A DNA stretch of 9,018 nucleotides, from positions 1 through 9,018 of the forward strand of contig JAGQQT010000137.1 of NCBI GenBank assembly GCA_020426065.1, written 5' to 3'. How positions within the stretch are numbered: the stretch's first letter is position 1; the number at the start of each line of letters is the position of its first letter. The DNA is from Planctomycetaceae bacterium. Its GTDB lineage: Bacteria > Planctomycetota > Planctomycetia > Planctomycetales > Planctomycetaceae. Of the stretch, positions 1 through 6,710 are shown piece by piece. Under the pieces are notes generated by a model. That model worked only from the letters and a program-made list of their open reading frames with translations, made no database searches and was not told the DNA's origin. Both the position numbers and the translations under genes were made by a program.

Positions 1-182
1 CCTTTCTCTAAGTCACACAAATTTGAGCCACATACAATTTTGGATACTTTTGTCCTTTATGTGACTGTAACTTTTGCGGTAGACTGATAATTGTGTGCGG
101 TGAAAGTTTAATCGCCAAGAGGACTTATCGTCGAACACGTATTGGGGACCGAGCAGACAGCACTTGTGACACTCCAGTTGTT

Positions 183-197
183 CCCTCTTTCAGAGGG
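183..197. repeat. Perfect short hairpin upstream of the DUF6438-like gene
   Basis: CCCTCT, a TTC loop and AGAGGG form a perfect 6-bp stem. It ends 42 bases before the start codon at 240. No T-run follows, so it does not look like a terminator. It could be a 5' leader structure or an operator. The inverted repeat is seen directly; the role is not known. Confidence 0.45.
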
Positions 198-208
198 TCT
201 GAGTATGT

Positions 209-218
209 CACATATGTG
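209..218. promoter_or_regulatory. 10-bp palindrome CACATATGTG before the start codon
   Basis: A perfect 10-bp palindrome lies between the hairpin at 183-197 and the ribosome binding site of the gene at 240. Dimeric regulators often bind such sites, but one short palindrome can also arise by chance. A binding role is inference only. Confidence 0.25.
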
Positions 219-239
219 TTCATAACACGGAGATTTCAA

Positions 240-755
240 ATGAAAAGCTTCCTTTTATTTTTATGGTTTGCCGGAGGGGCGACCTTGTTGTCCGCAGGAG
301 AGATCGCCCAACAGCATGAGCAGCTTCATGCACGCGGGAGAGCCGGCTCGGCACGCACCCTGGAACAGATTGAAGATCGTTCACACGGCATCACGAAGAT
401 CGGACTTGAGCGGAGCATTTGTTACGGCCAGTGCCAGTCCTACACGGTGTTTATCTTCAGTGACGGCTCGCTGGACTGGCATGGACATGCGAACGTCAAA
501 CGCATGGGCCACAGGACTGGGCGCGTCAACAAGGAGATGTTCAACGATATTGCTCAGTTCATCTACGATTCCAGTTTCAACCACCTCGCGGCTGATTATG
601 AGCTTCCGGTCACCGACCAGCAGTCTGTGTACACCCTGGTGGTTATGAACGGGGAGACAAAGACTGTCCGCAATTACGGGAAGGCAGGTCCCACCAAACT
701 TTGGGCAATCGAGCAATTGATCGAGAAGATGGTTGTCCAGGCGACTTGGGAATAG
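240..755 (+). CDS. Small secreted DUF6438-like protein
   Basis: The 171-residue product begins MKSFLLFLWF with a hydrophobic stretch to about residue 18 (LLSAG), a typical signal peptide, so it probably works outside the cytoplasm. I chose the ATG at 240 because it has GGAG about 8 bases upstream and gives the signal peptide at once. The frame is open back to a GTG at 93, but that extension is basic, has no signal and is unlikely to be used. The mature part (about residues 50-166) resembles the DUF6438 family: an ITKIGLERSICYGQC opening with Cys61 and Cys65, a strand reading SYTVFIFSDGSLDWHG, then a helix with FNDIAQFI and the segment SVYTLVVMNGETKTVRNYG before a closing helix. The function of that family is unknown to me. 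The two close cysteines could form a disulfide. The gene stands alone, with no intact partner on its strand for 418 bases. The family call rests on recalled pattern, not a search. Confidence 0.8.
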   Translation: MKSFLLFLWFAGGATLLSAGEIAQQHEQLHARGRAGSARTLEQIEDRSHGITKIGLERSICYGQCQSYTVFIFSDGSLDWHGHANVKRMGHRTGRVNKEMFNDIAQFIYDSSFNHLAADYELPVTDQQSVYTLVVMNGETKTVRNYGKAGPTKLWAIEQLIEKMVVQATWE

Positions 756-829
756 ACACGAACAGACACCTTCGACGTCGATAACTGATAATGAACATCA
801 GAATGAACGGTTGAAGTAATTGTGGCGTT

Positions 830-1173
830 ATGGCAGCGTCTCCGCTGGCGGTGCATTGGTGCACTCCGCAGCAAGCGTATGGCGTTTTCCGGGGAGAAGT
901 TGACTCGGAGGATCGTGCTCTTTAGGAGGTGGTCACATTTACTGTCATACACGGCAATGGCGACGCGATTATGGAGACTGTCGTCGAGACGGTTAAGGAT
1001 GTCACGCTCCAGGCACACATCGCCAAAGCCAGCAACGTATCGAATAGTAAGTTCAAGGGCTTCCAGGAACCGTCTCCTTCGTCGATTTTCATAACAAGGA
1101 CAAAGGACACGGCGGTATCTGGAAAGCGGAACTGTTCAGAGTTGTCCGTCTCAGAATTGCAGGAATCACCCGC
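830..1173 (+). pseudogene. Probable decayed gene, one stop and one frameshift
   Basis: No intact gene fills this gap, but a coherent protein-like reading runs through it. From an ATG at 830 one frame reads MAASPL...YGVFRGEVDSEDRAL and meets TAG at 923-925. The same frame continues EVVTFTVIHGNGDAIMETVV...QAHIAKASNVSNSKFKGFQE. Around 1060-1072 the protein-like reading shifts to another frame, VSFVDFHNKDKGHGGIWKAELF, and runs without a stop straight into the ATG at 1174. Acidic, hydrophobic and glycine residues alternate as in real beta-rich proteins, and third codon positions are GC-rich in the middle part. A GTG at 929 opens an uninterrupted 82-residue frame ending in TGA at 1175-1177, overlapping the next start as ATGA, but AGGAGG at 924-929 lies too close to that GTG to serve it. 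I do not recognise the family. Alternatives are sequencing errors in a live gene, or a real small gene starting at 929 or at the ATG at 971. Confidence 0.5.
844..872. repeat. Imperfect hairpin in the decayed-gene region
   Basis: The inner stem GTGCA/TGCAC around a TTGG loop is perfect. It is extended by GCTG-CG pairing with CGCAGC, with one bulged G on the left and two unpaired bases on the right, giving about 11 base pairs. There is no T-run, so it is not a convincing terminator. It overlaps the broken reading, so it may be chance or a leader structure for the gene at 1174. Confidence 0.35.
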
Positions 1174-4100
1174 ATGACTCGTTTCTGTTCACAGTGCGGT
1201 CATCCACTTGCTCCCCAGGACAAGTTCTGCGGGAGTTGTGGCAGTCGAATCAGCTCTCCCGGCGAGACCGCGCCGTCGTCCCCCTTGAAGACATCGGGCA
1301 AGGCGTCACTCCACAAAGACCCGGGATCAACAGGGGCGCGGCGTAGAATCACTCGACTGTCAGACAGCGGGACGGAACCAGAAGTGTCAACCGTCGGGGA
1401 ACACCGAACGAGAAAACAAACAAAAGCCGCCCCACATGGCATCAAAATGCCAAACGCCCGATCACCAGTGCATCGCAAGTTCTTTGGATGGGGTGGCTGC
1501 GCAGCTGTGCTGGGCGGACTGATCCTGGCGGGGGTTCTGGTCGGACTGGCCGTTGTTTACCAATTCGATTCAGAAAATCGTCCTCAGACAAATGACTCGC
1601 AGGCTCCTCACGAGGATCCATGGCCGGCTCCGCCAATGCCAGCGCGTATTGTTGAGCACCCTTCTGGCGCGCGTGTTGAAGCACCTGCGGGGACTTTTCC
1701 TGAAAGCGCAGTCATCAAGATCACAGTGCGGGACGAAGCCCCCTCAGCGGAACCCTTTGAGCGGGTGGGTTCCGCATACAGCATTGATGGCATTTCTCTG
1801 TTAACTGGTCAGCAACCCGCATTCGTTGACCTGCCCTCCGGAGCGGCAGGTGAGCGTGCCGTCGTTCTATTTCGCTCCCTGGGGACCTGGATTCGCATCC
1901 CCTCGGAGTCGATTCAACTGGCTGACGGATCAGCCGGGCGTCGTATGCAGCTTCATGGTGTGCCGTTTCCGTGGGTCCTTTCGGTAGCAGTCGCCCCCGA
2001 GTCCGCTTCCGTTGCAGATCTCGCGGAGGGAACGAGCCGTACCGCCAGATTGGCGCGCTTAGAGCAGTTGCGGATCACTGATCTCCCGAAGTTCTTCAGG
2101 GAGCTTGAGCATTTTGATAAGTCGGAATTGGAGCAAGGGAATCTCAGCGAGTCGTTTTCGCTGTTGTCATCGGCGGTTGCAGATGAGCCTGCCACGTCGA
2201 TCAATTCGCCTCTTGAATATGGCAAGGATCATTGGAACAAGGCGAGAATCGCCATGCTGCGTGCGTACGGGCTGATCCACAACCCCAAGGCCAGTGATCA
2301 GGTGGCACGCCGCTCCTCATCCATCAAATTGTATCGTGAAGGACTGAACCACCTCTGGGAAGCGCGCAGAGCCGTATTCGCCATGACTGAGGAGGAAGCG
2401 GCCACCGCGGTCGATGATGAATCGAACTCACAAAACCTCACAGTGGTGTACGGCGGCACGCTACCCCTCGCTCATATGGTCGAGGCTTACTGCGGTACGC
2501 TCGCACCATGGGGCCTGCAACTCACGCGGCATTTGGTGGCGGGCGACGACGTCGGTGCACGAGGATTCGATGTGAGGTGCGTACCTTTTTTCGGCAACCT
2601 GCTTTTTGTAGACGTGACCTTACCGGGCGGCGAAAAGCCAGTTCCTTTCTTAAATGCGGCTGGACAGCCCTCCGCAAAGGCATACGTCGAGCTGGAACGA
2701 TATCAGCGGGAACTCGTCCAGGAATTGTGGCTGATTCCGGAAAAGGCGGTTCACTTTGATGTGGTGCGACTGTACTCACCTGCAATCAACGAATGGAACC
2801 GTCACGAGATTCTCTCGAATTTGAAGACTGCGAAGTCCTGCGTGTCTGCATTTTTTGCTGTCGCACTGCTGGCCGAAGGTGCAGCTCTCGGGCCAGCAGT
2901 ATGGGCAATATATGAAGTCGCTGCACCCTTTATTGAGTATGTGCTGGTCGACCCTGAAATCAAGGAGATCGCGCACAAGGGCGGGCCATCCCAATTGACA
3001 CTAATCAGTCTTTACGACGGAGCCAAGGTGATCGCTCAACTAACCCTTGCCCCCGGAGCGTCTCCCGCAGGAGGCCTGACCGACATGGTCCTGAATTTCC
3101 TGATTGACCATAAGGAAATGGACCGGATTGAAAAACTGCGTGCCGAAGTACGTGCAGCAGCCAACAATGTTGTGGGCTACAAGGACTGGGATTGGGGGAA
3201 GAACTTCCCAGTTCCTCCGGTTGTGCTTAAGTCGACAGTCTATGGACCAACGAAAGATCGTCCCGAGTATGAAGACCGGTGGGGGTCTTACAAGATGGGG
3301 GGAGAAGGACAGTTGACGATGACGCTGAACTATGCGGCACTCGGTGCTGATGGGGCAAACCTCGCCGAGTGTTTTCGCAAGAAGCACGATGAAATCAGTT
3401 ATAATCTCGACGATCAGATGCATGCGGCGACTCCCTACGGAATCCATTGGACCCCCTTTGGCCAGAAAACATGGATGCGACAACTGTTCGATCAGGGACC
3501 GGACTTGCAGGTTGTTCACTGGCGAGTCGAAAAGGAACAACTGGAGCGGTGGGCGCAGGCCGCGGGGCTTTCGATGGAGAAGTGGATGGAGGGGGTGACA
3601 GTTGATGTCTGCTACGGAACGGAATGGGACGAAAGTCGCCGATTGAGTCCCCCGGACAAACAGACACTTAAAAAGCTACTTCGGCCAGATGAGGAAGAGC
3701 AAACGACAACCTTTGGGTTTGCCATCCAGTCCAAGCCCACCCGTGGACGCAGCCAGGTGTTACTGCAATCAGATACCGCCGGACCATGGCGTGATTATGC
3801 GGCCTACTCGATGAGGGATTACCCAATGGCCGCCAAGCGGTACTTTGTGCGTGTGCGTTACGGGGAAACCGAACTCCTGGCATTCCCGGTTGGATTCGGA
3901 GAGCGATTTCTGGAAAACCCGACAGCCTGGCACAATCTGAGTGATACCAAACAGAACGTCGAGGTGGCCACGGTACATCCCGCGCGAGATGGCCGGCCCG
4001 ACATCATGGACTACCTGCTGTTCGCGAATGAACTGCCTCAAGGTCTTGAAGAGAAATCTCGCGACAATCTATCGATCATTGGTGGCCCATACCCACTGGA

Positions 4101-4596
4101 CCTGGCCGAACAAATCATTCTTACCTCGGGATACGATTTGAAACTCCCTCCAGTGGACTACGATCTGGACCCTCGTTTACCCCCCATGAATGGAAGTATC
4201 GAGGAATGGAAAGCACGCTTCTCCGATGAGGAATGGGAAAAGGACGAGTCAGGATATCCCATTGCCCGCAAGAAAAAAACCAGCGAGCTTCCACGGGCCA
4301 AGGTGACTGTGCGCATCGGTCGGTCTGGAAAAACTGGTCCCATATCCGATGCCATGATCAAGGCTGGCATCAAGATCATCACTCGCAACGAAGAACTCCA
4401 GAGCGCCGGAAACGGCGTGCTGGTATCCCAAGAGGGGGCCGCGTCACATGCCATTGTTTTCCGTAAGGACGATCTGCTGATTGGACTGTTCGGTGAAGAC
4501 AACTCCGAACTTACCCGCAGCTACATTGATCAATTGAAACCACGATTCGAAGCACATGCGGCCCGTGTGGCCTCCAAAGCAAAAGTCAGCCCCTGA
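1174..4596 (+). CDS. Large zinc-ribbon, membrane-anchored protein with ZU5-like outer domain
   Basis: The product has 1140 residues. Residues 5-22 are a double-CxxC zinc ribbon (C5, C8, C19, C22; FCSQCG...FCGSCG). Residues 24-102 form a basic, low-complexity linker, likely cytoplasmic. Residues 105-129 are one strong membrane helix (GWGGCAAVLGGLILAGVLVG). About 157-275 resemble a ZU5-like beta domain: VEHPSGARVEAPAGTFPESAVIKITV, then G-S-AYSIDGISLLTGQQPAFVDLP. After that come a helical stretch (about 290-400), a mixed region with a hydrophobic patch at 556-592, and a long unrecognised part with many W, Y and D residues, ending near PRAKVTVRIG...LLIGLFGEDNSELTRSYIDQL. The topology suggests a small cytoplasmic zinc ribbon and a very large outer part. 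The ATG at 1174 is supported by AGGA 9 bases upstream and by the ribbon starting at once; the same frame is open back to 1051 through the decayed gene. No catalytic motif is evident. It converges on the zinc-ribbon gene at 5927. Confidence 0.9.
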   Translation: MTRFCSQCGHPLAPQDKFCGSCGSRISSPGETAPSSPLKTSGKASLHKDPGSTGARRRITRLSDSGTEPEVSTVGEHRTRKQTKAAPHGIKMPNARSPVHRKFFGWGGCAAVLGGLILAGVLVGLAVVYQFDSENRPQTNDSQAPHEDPWPAPPMPARIVEHPSGARVEAPAGTFPESAVIKITVRDEAPSAEPFERVGSAYSIDGISLLTGQQPAFVDLPSGAAGERAVVLFRSLGTWIRIPSESIQLADGSAGRRMQLHGVPFPWVLSVAVAPESASVADLAEGTSRTARLARLEQLRITDLPKFFRELEHFDKSELEQGNLSESFSLLSSAVADEPATSINSPLEYGKDHWNKARIAMLRAYGLIHNPKASDQVARRSSSIKLYREGLNHLWEARRAVFAMTEEEAATAVDDESNSQNLTVVYGGTLPLAHMVEAYCGTLAPWGLQLTRHLVAGDDVGARGFDVRCVPFFGNLLFVDVTLPGGEKPVPFLNAAGQPSAKAYVELERYQRELVQELWLIPEKAVHFDVVRLYSPAINEWNRHEILSNLKTAKSCVSAFFAVALLAEGAALGPAVWAIYEVAAPFIEYVLVDPEIKEIAHKGGPSQLTLISLYDGAKVIAQLTLAPGASPAGGLTDMVLNFLIDHKEMDRIEKLRAEVRAAANNVVGYKDWDWGKNFPVPPVVLKSTVYGPTKDRPEYEDRWGSYKMGGEGQLTMTLNYAALGADGANLAECFRKKHDEISYNLDDQMHAATPYGIHWTPFGQKTWMRQLFDQGPDLQVVHWRVEKEQLERWAQAAGLSMEKWMEGVTVDVCYGTEWDESRRLSPPDKQTLKKLLRPDEEEQTTTFGFAIQSKPTRGRSQVLLQSDTAGPWRDYAAYSMRDYPMAAKRYFVRVRYGETELLAFPVGFGERFLENPTAWHNLSDTKQNVEVATVHPARDGRPDIMDYLLFANELPQGLEEKSRDNLSIIGGPYPLDLAEQIILTSGYDLKLPPVDYDLDPRLPPMNGSIEEWKARFSDEEWEKDESGYPIARKKKTSELPRAKVTVRIGRSGKTGPISDAMIKAGIKIITRNEELQSAGNGVLVSQEGAASHAIVFRKDDLLIGLFGEDNSELTRSYIDQLKPRFEAHAARVASKAKVSP

Positions 4597-4605
4597 GCCC
4601 TTGCG

Positions 4606-4641
4606 GTTTGTTCGTTCCAGACAGTACGCCGCACGACAAAC
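4606..4641. repeat. Weak inverted repeat between convergent genes
   Basis: The 101-bp gap between the two convergent stop codons holds GTTTGT(T)CG at 4606-4614 and CGACAAAC at 4634-4641, which pair with one bulge. A second 5-bp hairpin, TGCTG/CAGCA, lies near 4664-4678. Neither is followed by a T-run on either strand. They could help end transcription from both sides, but an intrinsic terminator is not shown. Confidence 0.25.
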
Positions 4642-4697
4642 TCATCGTCAAACCTGGATTCGGTGCTGGCAATCAGCAAAGAGTTGAACAGTCAGGA

Positions 4698-5927
4698 CTA
4701 TTTCGTTTTTTGCCGCAGCGCGCTGACTGCCAACCCAGCCAGAAGTGCCCAGCCCAGGCAGCCAAGGCATGTCTGGCCCCATTCTCGGTCCTCAAAAGTG
4801 TTGAATGCTGTCCAGGTGTACCTGGCTGGATCGTACTCGATGTCGATCCCCGTCACTTCGGTAAAACGGGGTGTATGATGTTCTCTCAGACCTTCGTAGA
4901 GAACCAGCCCTGCAATGATGACTAGTACCATTGCGACTATCGCGCCCGCAGGTCGACGCAGTCGGGTCGAGACAAATGGTAGAACGCTGCAAATGATCGC
5001 TGCCCATAACCAGGGAGTCGGTGGGGAGACAGCCTCCGGAAACTGAAACAGGAGTACAGAAGCGACCACTGTGGTTATCGCCAGGAGGGCAGAAACGAAG
5101 ATCTTGAATCGGCTGACTTTCGTTGAAGACTCAGACTGTTCGAGCTTCCACATCTCCCGCGCCTTCCGGCTCCGCGCCACTCCCCGCTCCATCGCGGCAG
5201 CCACCGCATCCCAGTTGTCAGCCGATGTATGGATTGAAATAACCGGCCGCCATGAATCTCGAACAACAATCGTGCGTGACTTCGGTAACAGTCGAATCTC
5301 TTCGATTTCCCTCCAGTCCATGAGCACAGTCCGCTTCGCTTCTGCCAGCAGGCCGGCAGCGGCCACCGTGGGGTCACCCTTGATGGCTCCGAGCACCTGT
5401 GAGGCATTCGCAGCGGACTTGGCCGCCCCGCTGGCCACAAATGACCCAACACCCTGACTGGTGATCGCGAACTGCATGCGCATTCGATTACGGAGGAGAA
5501 CCAGAATGCTGAACAGGCTCAGTCCGGTAATGAAGGCCGCTGCAATGCCAGTGACCTTGAAGGCCATCACCACCTGCCGCCACTGCTGCTCATAGATTGC
5601 CAGTCCTATCAGCAGCAGGAACAGGGCGAAGATTCCGCCCCCTAAGCAGAGCGTCAGTTGCCCCATGATCAGAGGGTTGGAAATGAGCGGCACGTCCACC
5701 GACCAGGCCATCTCCTCTGGCCCCGAAATGAGATCTCCCTCTCTCGCCTCCTGCCGGGTGGAAGGGCCTGTTTCAGCTGAAGCATCAGGAGCAGGTTCTG
5801 TAACAATCGGCGGTGCATTGAAGTGAGTGGACTCTACACCGACGAGAGGTGTGCCACACCCTGTGCAGAAGCGGTTGCCTTCCATCAGGAGAGTTCCGCA
5901 TTTTGTGCAGTACCGTTGGCTCTCCAT
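4698..5927 (-). CDS. Zinc-ribbon polytopic membrane protein with PH-like domain
   Basis: The 409-residue product starts with a double-CxxC zinc ribbon (C7, C10, C21, C24; YCTKCG...FCTGCG), very like the one opening the convergent 1140-residue protein. A Pro/Ala/Glu-rich linker (30-80) follows, then membrane helices near 88-112 and 122-145. Residues about 151-250 look like a bacterial PH-like domain: MQFAITSQGV, then TVLMDWREIEEIRLLPKSRTIVVRD and ISIHTSADNWDAVAAAME, a strand-rich unit closed by a helix. Four further helices lie near 275-295, 305-321, 327-345 and 386-404. The segment 346-385 carries many acidic and aromatic residues. The start at 5927 has GAGGA just upstream on the minus strand and puts the ribbon at the N-terminus. 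I know no specific function. Zinc ribbon plus PH-like membrane proteins are common but poorly described. The PH-like call is from pattern only. Confidence 0.88.
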   Translation of the reverse strand: MESQRYCTKCGTLLMEGNRFCTGCGTPLVGVESTHFNAPPIVTEPAPDASAETGPSTRQEAREGDLISGPEEMAWSVDVPLISNPLIMGQLTLCLGGGIFALFLLLIGLAIYEQQWRQVVMAFKVTGIAAAFITGLSLFSILVLLRNRMRMQFAITSQGVGSFVASGAAKSAANASQVLGAIKGDPTVAAAGLLAEAKRTVLMDWREIEEIRLLPKSRTIVVRDSWRPVISIHTSADNWDAVAAAMERGVARSRKAREMWKLEQSESSTKVSRFKIFVSALLAITTVVASVLLFQFPEAVSPPTPWLWAAIICSVLPFVSTRLRRPAGAIVAMVLVIIAGLVLYEGLREHHTPRFTEVTGIDIEYDPARYTWTAFNTFEDREWGQTCLGCLGWALLAGLAVSALRQKTK

Positions 5928-5974
5928 AAGTCCTCGCCTCTGATTGTTGAAATGGCGTTCTCTGTGTCACAATC

Positions 5975-6003
5975 ATTGTACCTGACCACACCATTTTTTC
6001 TGA
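5975..6003 (-). promoter_or_regulatory. Candidate promoter for the minus-strand zinc-ribbon gene
   Basis: On the minus strand, TACAAT (plus coordinates 5975-5980) is a good -10 match and would start transcription about 40 bases before the ATG at 5927. The matching -35 position (about 5998-6003) is poor. It overlaps the left arm of the inverted repeat at 6001-6030, so a regulator bound there could control it. Planctomycete promoters often differ from the standard pattern, so this is tentative. Confidence 0.22.
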
Positions 6004-6030
6004 CTCAACCGGGTGAAACACCGAGAGTCA
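6001..6030. repeat. Two-part inverted repeat (TGACTC...GAGTCA)
   Basis: Outer arms TGACTC (6001-6006) and GAGTCA (6025-6030) are perfect inverse complements. Inside them a CGGGTG/CACCG stem (one bulged G) closes an AAA loop, giving about 11 base pairs with an internal bulge. A run of six T lies just before it on the plus strand, which becomes an A-run after the hairpin on the minus strand, so it is not a terminator in either direction. It sits about 75 bases upstream of the minus-strand start, where an operator would fit. Confidence 0.45.
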
Positions 6031-6038
6031 GGAGTCTT

Positions 6039-6072
6039 CTGAAATCAATTAAAATGATAACTGAAATCAGTT
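6039..6072. repeat. Tandem CTGAAATCA motif and palindrome
   Basis: CTGAAATCAATT at 6039-6050 and CTGAAATCAGTT at 6061-6072 are near-identical direct repeats spaced 22 bases apart, about two helix turns. The second copy with its flank forms the palindrome AACTGA-AA-TCAGTT (6059-6072). The 11-mer CTGAAATCAAT recurs at 6445-6455. Same-face spacing suits a DNA-binding protein, but chance is possible in AT-rich DNA. Confidence 0.35.
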
Positions 6073-6344
6073 TTATGGTCCAGATTCCACTAAGTTGGCC
6101 CACATCAATCGCCCTGCGTCACTGCTGCAGACCATGAGAACAAGAAAACCATAACGATGATGATCTTTGAGTAAAAGAACAGCCACATTGCTCCGGCGTT
6201 GACAAGTGGAAAGGCTTCGATTGGTCAGGCCTAAAAAATGGCTGGCTCGACACAAACAAGCGTGATGAAAGAAGAAACTGTAACTTCAGGATAATGTTGA
6301 ACTGGCATTTGTGCCTGATGCATCACAGGTTGTATGGGAATAGG

Positions 6345-6363
6345 TACGGGTTGCGAACTCGTA
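6345..6363. repeat. 8-bp hairpin in the intergenic region
   Basis: TACGGGTT, loop GCG, AACTCGTA form an 8-bp stem with a single G-T pair. It does not fit a tRNA arm because no cloverleaf surrounds it, and no T-run follows. It could be part of a structured RNA, but only the stem is seen. Confidence 0.35.
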
Positions 6364-6443
6364 TAAACCGAGGATTTAAGCATCTCATCACAGGCTTACT
6401 TTCTGCGGTCGATCATCCTTACGCAATTGCCCTCCGGGGCTAA

Positions 6444-6602
6444 CCTGAAATCAATGTCACTTGTGGCAACCCCGTGAGTTGCGTCATTACGACTGCTGCA
6501 CCATCTCCCGTTCCAGATTATGAAAACCCGTTCTACACGGACTGCGATCCCCCATCCAGTCTCCTGGAGTTAAATGAGAACAGAATTCAGTCAGTGGCAT
6601 GA
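6444..6602 (+). pseudogene. Protein-like open stretch, possible gene remnant
   Basis: After a TAA at 6441-6443, this frame reads 52 residues to TGA at 6600-6602, including NVTCGNPVSCVITTAAPSP and VPDYENPFYTDCDPPSSLLE. The mix of Pro, Asp, Tyr, Asn and three Cys looks like protein. The same frame before the TAA reads RGFKHLITGLLSAVDHPYAI. The only start is a GTG at 6474 with no ribosome binding site, so it may be the end of a decayed gene, or chance. I recognise no family. Confidence 0.2.
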
Positions 6603-6652
6603 TGCGAGGATGCGATCCAGCACAAAATAGTACAACGAACGCTTTCGCATCA
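6600..6652. promoter_or_regulatory. Inverted repeat TGATGCGA / TCGCATCA upstream of the zinc-finger gene
   Basis: Perfect 8-bp arms lie at 6600-6607 and 6645-6652, 37 bases apart. A small hairpin GGAT-GCG-ATCC (6608-6618) and a second GATGCGA copy (6609-6615 region) follow the left arm. The right arm ends 58 bases before the start codon at 6711, a fitting place for an operator or leader structure. Function is inferred from position only. Confidence 0.3.
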
Positions 6653-6710
6653 CCAATAACTGATATATCATTAACACAAACAATTTGACTCACTTTATTG
6701 GAATGTACAC

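Larger units (their letters stand above)
5928..6710. other. 783-bp divergent intergenic region
   Basis: This stretch separates the minus-strand gene at 5927 from the plus-strand gene at 6711. It is AT-richer than the left part of the window. No intact gene is supported: the open frames are short, lack convincing starts and show no recognisable family. It holds a hairpin at 6001-6030, a repeated CTGAAATCA motif at 6039, 6061 and 6445, a hairpin at 6345-6363, a protein-like open stretch at 6444-6602 and an inverted repeat at 6600-6652. Promoters for both flanking genes must lie here or nearby. A small RNA or the remains of an old gene are both possible. Confidence 0.6.

Noticed and set aside
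62..91. Possible promoter with GATAAT at 86-91 upstream of the DUF6438-like gene
   Set aside because: The -10 match is fair, but no acceptable -35 lies at the right distance, and it would leave a leader of about 150 bases.
93..239. 49-residue N-terminal extension of the DUF6438-like gene from a GTG
   Set aside because: The extension is basic and buries the clear signal peptide that begins at 240, where a good ribosome binding site is present.
3040..3540. 166-residue minus-strand open frame inside the 1140-residue gene
   Set aside because: It is antisense to a long, well-supported gene and shows no domain or ribosome binding site.
4608..4925. Open frame of 105 residues on the plus strand
   Set aside because: It lies mostly opposite the 409-residue minus-strand gene, has no recognisable domain and an odd Cys/Pro-rich composition typical of antisense frames.
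6073..6255. 60-residue minus-strand open frame in the intergenic region
   Set aside because: It has no recognisable family and no convincing ribosome binding site; length alone is not support.
6340..6370. tRNA-like arm at GGGTTGCGAACTCG
   Set aside because: The surrounding sequence cannot form an acceptor stem or the other arms, and the T-loop consensus is absent.
6685..6690. TTGACT as a -35 element for the gene at 6711
   Set aside because: A matching -10 would fall at the start codon itself, leaving no leader or ribosome binding site.
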